A stretch of DNA of 16,535 nucleotides. It comes from an uncultured Dorea sp. (GTDB taxonomy: Bacteria > Bacillota > Clostridia > Lachnospirales > Lachnospiraceae). Within the stretch, counting starts at the first letter, position 1; the number at the start of each line of letters is the position of its first letter. Shown one piece after another: positions 5,395-11,196 of the stretch. The notes beneath the pieces are model-generated. The model ran no database searches and had not been told where the DNA came from. It was given only the letters and a program-made list of their open reading frames with translations. The DNA lies in NCBI GenBank assembly GCA_910584095.1, contig CAJTYU010000041.1:1-16535 (forward strand). The letters are read 5' to 3'. Made by a program: the position numbers and the translations under genes.

Positions 5395-5409
5395 CGGATT
5401 TCAAATCCG
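5395..5409. promoter_or_regulatory. Near-perfect palindrome upstream of the toxin promoter
   Basis: CGGATTTCAAATCCG is symmetric except for its centre base. It ends one base before the -35 region of the predicted toxin promoter and is a candidate operator. Confidence 0.35.
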
Positions 5410-5410
5410 T

Positions 5411-5439
5411 GGAACACCAGTGTACCATGACAATATAAT
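5411..5439 (+). promoter_or_regulatory. Promoter of the type I toxin mRNA
   Basis: A perfect TATAAT at 5434-5439 follows GGAACA (5411-5416) by 17 bases. The -35 match is weak. The start near 5446 would put the GNRA-capped stem CCCAG-GCAA-CTGGG (5447-5460) at the very 5' end of the mRNA, as is common in stable type I toxin messages. Confidence 0.55.
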
Positions 5440-5469
5440 ATGCTTACCCAGGCAACTGGGAGGGCAGCT

Positions 5470-5502
5470 CCACCCGTTTCGGAGGTCTTGCGAAAGGGGT
5501 GG
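5470..5502 (+). other. Leader hairpin sequestering the toxin ribosome site
   Basis: CCACCCGTTTCG (5470-5481) pairs with CGAAAGGGGTGG (5491-5502) at 11 of 12 positions around a 9-base loop. The 3' arm contains the AAAGGGG ribosome site of the toxin gene, so translation should be inhibited until the helix opens. Confidence 0.65.
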
Positions 5503-5506
5503 TATT

Positions 5507-5590
5507 ATGAGTACATACGAAGAATTTATGATCATTATTGCTGTTGCAGGCCTGATTGTATCTATCCTAAATATGAAAAATAAAAAGTAG
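5507..5590 (+). CDS. Holin-like type I toxin (Hol_Tox family), 27 aa
   Basis: The product starts MSTYEEFMIIIAVAGLIVSI and ends LNMKNKK: a short polar head, one hydrophobic membrane-spanning helix (about residues 8-22) and a Lys-rich tail. This matches the putative holin-like toxin peptides widespread in Bacillota phages and plasmids. They insert in the membrane and are kept silent by an antisense RNA. Here the ribosome site is buried in a hairpin, the mRNA would begin with a GNRA-capped stem, and an opposing strong promoter at 5699-5726 drives an RNA through the shared terminator. It lies between repressor and integrase, so it may stabilise the element. The family call is by recognition; toxicity is not shown. 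Confidence 0.75.
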   Translation: MSTYEEFMIIIAVAGLIVSILNMKNKK

Positions 5591-5692
5591 CCGCCCTGTC
5601 TCTGGTAAAGATTAGCGACTACTTTTTATTTAACTAAATTTTTAATCTTCCCGGAGCGGATGGGTTGCAGCCATCTCTCCAGTTGTCTTGTT
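5577..5692 (-). ncRNA. Predicted antisense antitoxin RNA
   Basis: The RNA is predicted from the promoter at 5699-5726 (start about 5692) to the U-tract after the shared terminator (about 5577), roughly 115 bases. It overlaps the 3' end of the toxin message tail-to-tail, the arrangement known for txpA/RatA and bsrG/SR4. It also contains its own hairpin: GATGG and CCATC (minus strand, about 5680-5660), flanked by GGAG and CTCC. No open frame with a ribosome site is seen on it. Boundaries are estimates. Confidence 0.65.
5582..5627. terminator. Bidirectional terminator shared by toxin and antisense RNA
   Basis: AAAAAGTAGCCGC (5582-5594) pairs with GCGACTACTTTTT (5615-5627) at 12 of 13 positions. 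Plus-strand RNA ends in UUUUUAUUU and minus-strand RNA in UUUUUAUUUUU, so it should work both ways. The left arm includes the toxin stop codon. Confidence 0.75.
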
Positions 5693-5698
5693 AAGTAT

Positions 5699-5726
5699 AT
5701 TATAGCAAATATACTGAATATGTCAA
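5699..5726 (-). promoter_or_regulatory. Strong promoter of the antisense RNA
   Basis: Perfect TTGACA (5726-5721) and perfect TATAAT (5704-5699) on the minus strand with a 16-base spacer. No coding gene follows, so its role is the antisense RNA. Confidence 0.75.
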
Positions 5727-5744
5727 ATATTTTCCATCCGTCCG

Positions 5745-5759
5745 ACACGCTGCCCGGCA
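5745..5759. repeat. 15-base direct repeat, copy 2
   Basis: ACACGCTGCCCGGCA, identical to 4523-4537, 22 bases upstream of the integrase ATG. It is a candidate binding site for integrase arm contacts, excisionase or another element regulator. Confidence 0.5.
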
Positions 5760-5781
5760 CAGGATGAAAGGAAGATAAACA

Positions 5782-6831
5782 ATGCCGACATATAAAGACC
5801 AAAGCACTGGAACATATTACTGTAAATTCTACTATACCAACTGGCAAGGCGAGAAGAAGCAGAAGTTGAAACGCGGTTTTAAGCTGCAGCGCGAAGCCAA
5901 GGAGTGGGAACGGCTCTTTCTGGAGCAGTACGCCAAGAACCCGGATATTGCTTTCGAATCGCTGTACAGCAAATACAAAGCGTACATCACGCCGCGGATC
6001 CGGGAAAGCACAGCTTCAAAACGCTTCTTCATGCTGGAAAAGCATGTGCTGCCATTCTTCCGGAACCGTATTGTCTCCGACATTTCGCCTGCAGATATTG
6101 CTGCATGGCAGACAGAAATGCTATCAAAGGGCCTGAGCAGTACATACCTGCATTCAGTAAATACCTACTTAAAGGCCATTTTCACCTATGCGGTAGATTA
6201 TCTTGGTCTCACAAGGAATCCTTGCACCAAGTCCATAGGCTCCACCAAAAGCCGCAAGCTAAGCTTCTGGACGCCGGAAGAGTACGCAAGGTTTGCTGTT
6301 GCCTGCAAAGATAACATTGAATACTATACTATCTTTGAAATACTGTACTATACCGGTATGAGAGTCGGTGAGCTTCTTGCTCTCACTCTGAATGATATTG
6401 ATTTTAAACACAATAAGATCAGCATCAACAAGACATTCTACCGCCTTACCGGAAGAGACACCATACAGCCGCCCAAAACGCCCAACAGCGACCGGGTAAT
6501 TGATATACCGGACTTCCTGACACAAGAGATCAAGGACTATGTGAGCAGGCTGTACAAGCCCGCCCCGGAAGCGCGGTTATTCAATAAACAACTCCAGTAT
6601 CTCAGGAACGTTATGAAAATACGCACGGAGAGAGCCGGACTGACGCCCATCCGCGTCCACGATCTCAGACACTCCCATGCATCCACCTTGATCAACCTCG
6701 GAGCCAATCCTGTGCTGGTAGCTGAACGGCTCGGCCATGAATCGCCGACTATCACCATGAATACCTACGCGCATCTATTCCCAAAAGCCCAGAGCGAAAT
6801 AGTGGCCAAAATAGAAAAAGCAGGTTTTTAG
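5782..6831 (+). CDS. int: Tyrosine recombinase, element integrase
   Basis: This 349-residue integrase has an N-terminal arm-binding-like domain (MPTYKDQSTGTYYCKFYYTN, about 1-50), a SAM-like core-binding domain (about 58-155) and a C-terminal catalytic domain. Visible catalytic residues are R194 in TGMRVGEL, K232 in PPKTPNSDR, H293 and R296 in HDLRHSHAS, H319 in LGHES, and the nucleophile Y329 in MNTYAHL, so all key residues are present. The length is usual for phage and ICE integrases of Bacillota. AAAGGAAG precedes the ATG at 5782. It should catalyse site-specific integration and excision. Its 3' end is about 70 bases from the chromosome gene comFC, consistent with the attachment site lying between. 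Confidence 0.92.
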   Translation: MPTYKDQSTGTYYCKFYYTNWQGEKKQKLKRGFKLQREAKEWERLFLEQYAKNPDIAFESLYSKYKAYITPRIRESTASKRFFMLEKHVLPFFRNRIVSDISPADIAAWQTEMLSKGLSSTYLHSVNTYLKAIFTYAVDYLGLTRNPCTKSIGSTKSRKLSFWTPEEYARFAVACKDNIEYYTIFEILYYTGMRVGELLALTLNDIDFKHNKISINKTFYRLTGRDTIQPPKTPNSDRVIDIPDFLTQEIKDYVSRLYKPAPEARLFNKQLQYLRNVMKIRTERAGLTPIRVHDLRHSHASTLINLGANPVLVAERLGHESPTITMNTYAHLFPKAQSEIVAKIEKAGF

Positions 6832-6903
6832 TATCAGTCCAGTATCAAAACCGAAAATACAGAGCCTTAACCAGCGGATTTACAACGGTTAAGGCTCTTT
6901 TTA
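6832..6903. other. Probable attachment-site region (att) next to comFC
   Basis: The stretch lies between the integrase stop and the comFC stop, where element gives way to chromosome. It has the direct repeat AGTATCA (6830-6836 and 6841-6847) and the hairpin described separately. Integrases of this type commonly recombine at sites just beyond their own 3' end. The exact core cannot be set because the partner site is outside the window. Confidence 0.45.
6861..6903 (+). terminator. Terminator between integrase and comFC
   Basis: AGAGCCTTAACC (6861-6872) and GGTTAAGGCTCT (6887-6898) form a perfect 12-bp stem with a 14-base loop, followed by TTTTTAT on the plus strand. It should end integrase transcription. 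The same stem lies just past the comFC stop in the other direction, so it may also serve comFC, though that side has no U-tract. Confidence 0.8.
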
Positions 6904-7626
6904 TCAGTACCCTTGTCCAATACTAATGGTCAAAAAATATATTTTCCCGGCTCCACTGCTTTTCAGAACTCTTGCTGCAGCATCTATGGTATTTCCTGTT
7001 GTGTAGATATCATCAACCAGAAGAATATTTCCACAAATCCTCTTTTTTCCTCTCCATGCAAATGCATTTCTAAGATTTGAGTTTCTTCCTTTTGCATCCA
7101 TCTGCTTTTGAGGGCTAGTGTCCCGCACCCTCACAAGATTTTTCGCATCAACAGGTATCCCAAGCCCCCTGCCCAATTCTCTTGCAAGAAGCTCCGCCTG
7201 ATTAAACCCTCTTCTCCTTCTTCTTTTTCCGCTAAGCGGGATCGGAATAATGGTGGCGACATTCCACCTTCGGACAGCCTGACCATACCTAGATACAAGC
7301 TCTCTTCCAAAGAATTGGCTGTAGATTCTTTGATTATGATATTTAAACTGATAAACCGCCCTCTGTACGCCTCCTTTGTGTACCCATAACGCATAACCTC
7401 TCTCATACACATGGGAATTTCGTTCACAGTCATAACAGTATTCCTGCTCTTCCCTCCTGATAGGTTTGCCGCAGCGCATACACCTTGGCTCGCATATATA
7501 TTCCAGCTTCTCTTTACAGGTCCCGCAGACATCGTCTGCAGACACTCGGCCGCAGAACGGACAGGTATGAGGATATAAGAGATTGAGTAAGCTCTTTTTC
7601 CTGACCTCTCCCTTATAACGCCTCAT
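6904..7626 (-). CDS. comFC: ComF family phosphoribosyltransferase-like protein
   Basis: This 240-residue protein has Cys pairs C22/C25 and C34/C37, then C45/C49/C52 and C64/C67, forming zinc-ribbon-like knuckles. A type I phosphoribosyltransferase fold follows, with the PRPP-binding loop LLVDDIYTTGNT at 202-213. The RRRRRGFNQAELLARELG segment at 136-152 is typical of ComFC. In naturally competent bacteria ComFC aids uptake or processing of single-stranded DNA; in others its role is unsettled. Its ATG overlaps the recD2 stop as ATGA, showing coupled translation. The C-terminus ends FLTISIGQGY, the usual ComFC end, so the adjacent insertion left it intact. Confidence 0.9.
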   Translation of the reverse strand: MRRYKGEVRKKSLLNLLYPHTCPFCGRVSADDVCGTCKEKLEYICEPRCMRCGKPIRREEQEYCYDCERNSHVYERGYALWVHKGGVQRAVYQFKYHNQRIYSQFFGRELVSRYGQAVRRWNVATIIPIPLSGKRRRRRGFNQAELLARELGRGLGIPVDAKNLVRVRDTSPQKQMDAKGRNSNLRNAFAWRGKKRICGNILLVDDIYTTGNTIDAAARVLKSSGAGKIYFLTISIGQGY

Positions 7627-9839
7627 GATACAAACTCCCGGATACGTTCCGCCAGACTGGAATTTCGGTTCTGTTCTGTATTATTCCTGATCATCTCTTC
7701 AAATACCGCGTCACTTCCCACCAGCGTCACGCATCTTCTTGCCCTCGTTACCGCTGTATATATCAAATTCCGGTTAAATAGCTGTCTGGGTCCCTGAAGA
7801 AGAGGAATGATCACTGCCGGATACTCGCTGCCCTGAGATTTGTGTATCGTAATAGCATAGGCAAGTTCCAGCTCATCCAATAACTGAAATGGATATTTTA
7901 CAATCCGATGCTCATCATATTCCACCGTCATATGTTCCGTATATGTATTGATATCCTTAACAATTCCCATATCTCCATTGAAAATCCCAAGTCCTTTATC
8001 CACCGTCATACCATACCTTGTACATACTTCCCACTCAAGCTGGTAATTATTTTTTATCTGCATGACTTTATCGCCTACACGAAATTTCCGGTTTCCATGT
8101 TCCTTTTCCTCCTTAGCAGGCGCCGGCGGATTCAGGTATTCCTGCAAAATGCCATTCAGCCGCTCTACTCCCAATAGCCCTTTTCTCATCGGCGTCAAAA
8201 CCTGTATGTCAAATATCCCCGCATCCACATACTTAGGAAGCTTCTTCTGAATCAGCGTCAATACCACGCTAATAATAGTATTAGCATCCTGCCGTTTTAA
8301 AAAGAAGAAATCCCTGCTCTTATTATCCAGCATTACCGGTTCTCCCCTATTGATCTTATGGGCATTTACAACAATATCACTTTCTCCGGCCTGACGGAAT
8401 ATCCGAGTCAGCATTACCACTGGAAAGCATCCGGAATCAATAATATCTTTCAGCACGCTTCCCGGTCCCACCGACGGGAGCTGATTCCGATCCCCTACCA
8501 TAATCAGTCTGGTTCCCACACAAATAGCTGAAAGCAGCGCGTGCATAAGAGGCAGATCCACCATTGACATCTCATCAATAATAATTACATCTACTTCCAA
8601 CGGATTCTCCTGATTTCTGGCAAAACCACTTTTCTGTTCCTCATCCTGTGGATTACCATTCACCTCCAACAGTCGGTGAATCGTCTGCGCCTCGTACCCA
8701 GTAGTCTCTGTCATGCGTTTCGCCGCACGTCCGGTAGGAGCCGCAAGATAAATATCCATGTCTTCACTTTCAAAATACCGAATCATTGCATTGATTGTAG
8801 TAGTTTTACCGGTTCCAGGCCCGCCGGTCAGTACCATAACTCCTTGCTTTACAGCCTCCACCACTGCATTTCGCTGCATTTCATCAAGCGGAAGCTCCAT
8901 ATTCTCCTCTATCTTTTTTAGCTTGCGCAAAACTCCAGTCTCTGATACTCCGCAGTACATATTCAAGTCGTGCAGCATTTTTGCCGTATTCAGTTCCATA
9001 TAATAATAGTTTGACGGATAAACCCGGCGAATCCCTTCTGTTTCCTTCAAAACCACCTTACGCTCTATGGAAAGGTCCATTAGATATTTCTCTATATGCT
9101 CAATCTCAACCTCCAAAAGTTCCCCGGCACGTCTAGCCAGCATTCCCTCCTCCAGAAACACATGTCCGGCATTCACTCCCTGAAGCAAGGTATAGAAAAT
9201 TCCGCTGCGTATCCGATAATCCGAATCCGTGTGTATTCCAATCCGCCTGGCTATTTCATCCGCCGTTTTAAAACCAATTCCATTTATATGATCCGCTATC
9301 TGATAGGGGTTTTCCTCAAGCACTCTGTAAATACTATTTCCATAATGCTGATAAATCTTCGCAGCTAACGTAACAGATATTCCATACTTTTGAAGATAAA
9401 TCATAGCCTGGCGAAGATCTCTCTTGCCTTCAATCTGTTCGGCAATCTCTCTTGCCTTACGTTCGCTGATTCCTTTCACTTCTGCCAGACGTTCCGGCTC
9501 CTCCTCTATAATCCGAAAGGTGTCCTCTTTAAACTTACGCACAATCCGGCCAGCCAGCGACGCCCCCACTCCCCGAACTGCCCCGGAACCCAAATATCGC
9601 TCAATAGACACCAGATCCTCCGGTTCACAGACCTCTGAAGAAGACACTGCCAGCTGCATTCCGTATACAGCATGAGTCACATATTCTCCTGTCAGCTTTA
9701 GAAGTTCTCCCTCTTCAATATATAAGAAGGAGCCCACGCAGGTAACCTCCCCGTCGTCATTATTCAAATGAAATACTGTATATCCGTTATCCTCATTGCG
9801 GAATACAATGTGTTCTACATATCCCTTTATCTCTTCCAT
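7623..9839 (-). CDS. recD2: RecD2-type ATP-dependent DNA helicase
   Basis: The 738 residues match the usual length of RecD2 (RecD-like without RecBC). An N-terminal OB-like region and helix-hairpin-helix repeats (about 75-205, with VKGISERKAREIAEQIEG and INGIGFKTADEIARRIG) precede the SF1B core. Motif I is GGPGTGKT at 339-346, motif II IDEMS at 421-425, motif III VGDRNQLPSVGPG at 448-460, and motifs V/VI are AITIHKSQGSEYPAV near 662-676 and YTAVTRARR near 694-702. It unwinds DNA 5' to 3' and helps with mismatch repair or stalled forks. The ribosome site before the ATG is weak (GGAAAA). It lies 96 bases after mreB and is coupled to comFC. Confidence 0.92.
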   Translation of the reverse strand: MEEIKGYVEHIVFRNEDNGYTVFHLNNDDGEVTCVGSFLYIEEGELLKLTGEYVTHAVYGMQLAVSSSEVCEPEDLVSIERYLGSGAVRGVGASLAGRIVRKFKEDTFRIIEEEPERLAEVKGISERKAREIAEQIEGKRDLRQAMIYLQKYGISVTLAAKIYQHYGNSIYRVLEENPYQIADHINGIGFKTADEIARRIGIHTDSDYRIRSGIFYTLLQGVNAGHVFLEEGMLARRAGELLEVEIEHIEKYLMDLSIERKVVLKETEGIRRVYPSNYYYMELNTAKMLHDLNMYCGVSETGVLRKLKKIEENMELPLDEMQRNAVVEAVKQGVMVLTGGPGTGKTTTINAMIRYFESEDMDIYLAAPTGRAAKRMTETTGYEAQTIHRLLEVNGNPQDEEQKSGFARNQENPLEVDVIIIDEMSMVDLPLMHALLSAICVGTRLIMVGDRNQLPSVGPGSVLKDIIDSGCFPVVMLTRIFRQAGESDIVVNAHKINRGEPVMLDNKSRDFFFLKRQDANTIISVVLTLIQKKLPKYVDAGIFDIQVLTPMRKGLLGVERLNGILQEYLNPPAPAKEEKEHGNRKFRVGDKVMQIKNNYQLEWEVCTRYGMTVDKGLGIFNGDMGIVKDINTYTEHMTVEYDEHRIVKYPFQLLDELELAYAITIHKSQGSEYPAVIIPLLQGPRQLFNRNLIYTAVTRARRCVTLVGSDAVFEEMIRNNTEQNRNSSLAERIREFVS

Positions 9840-9935
9840 ATTTCTTGTATTTTCCAGATCCCTGTATATTCTCTTTATCCCCGCATCCCCGCATATCGCA
9901 AAAATATGCGTTATACATTTAAGAAAGTATTCCCT

Positions 9936-10925
9936 CTATGCTTCCCTCCGGCCGCTCATAAATTCCACAAACTGTCCGGTTCCAACCGCAACAACCGTCA
10001 TCGGATTCTCTGCAGTCATCGTGTTAATTCCGGTTCTCTCCTCAATCAATTCCTCCAGCCCCCGCAGCATTGCCCCGCCGCCGGTCAACACAATTCCCCT
10101 GTCCAGAATATCCGCCGACAGCTCCGGAGGCGTACGCTCCAGCACACTTATAACCGCCTCAATAATCTGACCCGTAGTCTCTCTCAACGCTTCTTCCGTC
10201 TCAGATGACGTTACTTTCACCGTTTTAGGCAGCCCGGTCATAATATTTCGCCCCCGCACCTCAATAGACTCTTCCTCAATCAACGGATAGGTAGTCCCAA
10301 TCTTAATCTTAATATCCTCTGCCGTCCGTTCGCCAATGAGCAGATTATGCTTTTTACGCACGTAACGTACGATGGCCTCATCAAAATTATCTCCCGCAAT
10401 CTTAATGGAAGTATTTACCACTGTACCGCCTAATGAGATTACCGCTACATCTGCTGTTCCGCCTCCGATATCTACAATCATATTCCCGCATGGCTTGGAA
10501 ATATCAAGACCTGCACCGATAGCCGCCGCCACGGGCTCCTCGATCAGACGTACCTCTCTTGCACCTGCCGCATAGGTAGCCTCCTCCACTGCCTTGCGCT
10601 CCACTTCCGTCACACCGCTTGGCACACAAATGCTGATGCGCGGTTTACTAAACGAACGCTTGCCTAAAGCTTTCTGAACGAAATATTTTATCATCTTCTC
10701 TGTAACTGTATAATCAGAAATCACACCCTGCCTTAAAGGCCTCACTGCCACAACATTTCCCGGAGTCCGCCCCAGCATCAGCCTGGCCTCCTCGCCAATT
10801 GCCTTGATTGAATTTGTATCCCTGTCATATGCTACTACAGATGGTTCTTTCAGAATAACGCCTTTTCCCTTTACATATACAAGAACGCTTGCGGTTCCCA
10901 AATCAATTCCGATATCAACTGCCAT
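9936..10925 (-). CDS. mreB: MreB/Mbl actin-like cell shape protein
   Basis: From the ATG at 10925 the product is 329 residues. That start has GGGG about 10 bases upstream, and a TTG at 10946 would add 7 residues not usual for the family. Actin-fold nucleotide motifs are present: phosphate-1 IDLGTASVLVY at the N-terminus, phosphate-2 VDIGGGTADVAVISLGG in the middle, and the adenosine motif VLTGGGAMLRG near the end. The RLIEEPVAAAIGAGLD segment is characteristic of MreB. It polymerises beneath the membrane and guides peptidoglycan synthesis. It is not beside mreC/mreD here, so it is likely one of several MreB paralogues (Mbl or MreBH-like); the exact type is not decided. It has its own promoter and a structured leader. 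Confidence 0.9.
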   Translation of the reverse strand: MAVDIGIDLGTASVLVYVKGKGVILKEPSVVAYDRDTNSIKAIGEEARLMLGRTPGNVVAVRPLRQGVISDYTVTEKMIKYFVQKALGKRSFSKPRISICVPSGVTEVERKAVEEATYAAGAREVRLIEEPVAAAIGAGLDISKPCGNMIVDIGGGTADVAVISLGGTVVNTSIKIAGDNFDEAIVRYVRKKHNLLIGERTAEDIKIKIGTTYPLIEEESIEVRGRNIMTGLPKTVKVTSSETEEALRETTGQIIEAVISVLERTPPELSADILDRGIVLTGGGAMLRGLEELIEERTGINTMTAENPMTVVAVGTGQFVEFMSGRREA

Positions 10926-10996
10926 TCTTTGTTCCCCTTTCATCAAATACCTGCTTTTGCATTAACAACAGACAGAACCGGTCCGCGGTTACGCAC

Positions 10997-11032
10997 AGAG
11001 GTATAATAAGTAACTCTACTTATTATACCTCT
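10997..11032. repeat. Perfect 16-bp hairpin in the mreB leader
   Basis: AGAGGTATAATAAGTA (10997-11012) and its exact reverse complement (11017-11032) flank a 4-base loop. The plus strand continues TTTTCC, so it could terminate plus-strand transcription. On the minus strand it lies inside the mreB leader, with no U-tract after it. Both arms contain TATAAT. Confidence 0.7.
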
Positions 11033-11159
11033 TTTCCATTCATTCTTATTCATAAATATATCCAATGTCCCTTAATTTTTCCTCGTCAGCTCTCCTTTTG
11101 CCATTTAACAAACCTTTTGTCAGTTATTGTTCTGAAAATATGACAATTAGAGTATATCT

Positions 11160-11188
11160 ATTATAGTAAACTTTCCGGCCGTTGAAAA
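11160..11188 (-). promoter_or_regulatory. mreB promoter
   Basis: TTTTCA (11188-11183), 17 bases, perfect TATAAT (11165-11160) on the minus strand, starting just after the uvrA stop. Transcription from near 11153 gives a leader of about 228 bases before mreB. Confidence 0.6.
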
Positions 11189-11196
11189 GGACTTTT

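Larger units (their letters stand above)
1..6903. mobile_element. Integrated phage-like element, probable capsid-encoding satellite (right part only)
   Basis: Seen: a tyrosine integrase at one edge, two divergent phage-type regulators with operators between them, an excisionase-like protein, a RepA-type ATPase with iterons, and then scaffold and major capsid genes, all abutting a run of housekeeping genes at 6904. The order int, repressor, Cro-like regulator, replication, morphogenesis is that of temperate phages and phage-inducible islands. Inferred: it is a satellite or reduced prophage, because no terminase, portal or tail gene lies in the 6.8 kb visible and the capsid module follows replication directly. 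The left end is outside the window, so full gene content and integrity cannot be judged. Confidence 0.8.

Noticed and set aside
5360..5430. tRNA-Sec-like segment (GGATTTCAAATCC resembles its anticodon arm, followed by an ACCA)
   Set aside because: No acceptor stem, D arm or T arm can be paired around it. The segment is better explained as a palindrome by the toxin promoter.
5904..6314. 136-codon plus-strand frame within the integrase
   Set aside because: It is a shifted-frame shadow of the integrase gene, which has all catalytic residues.
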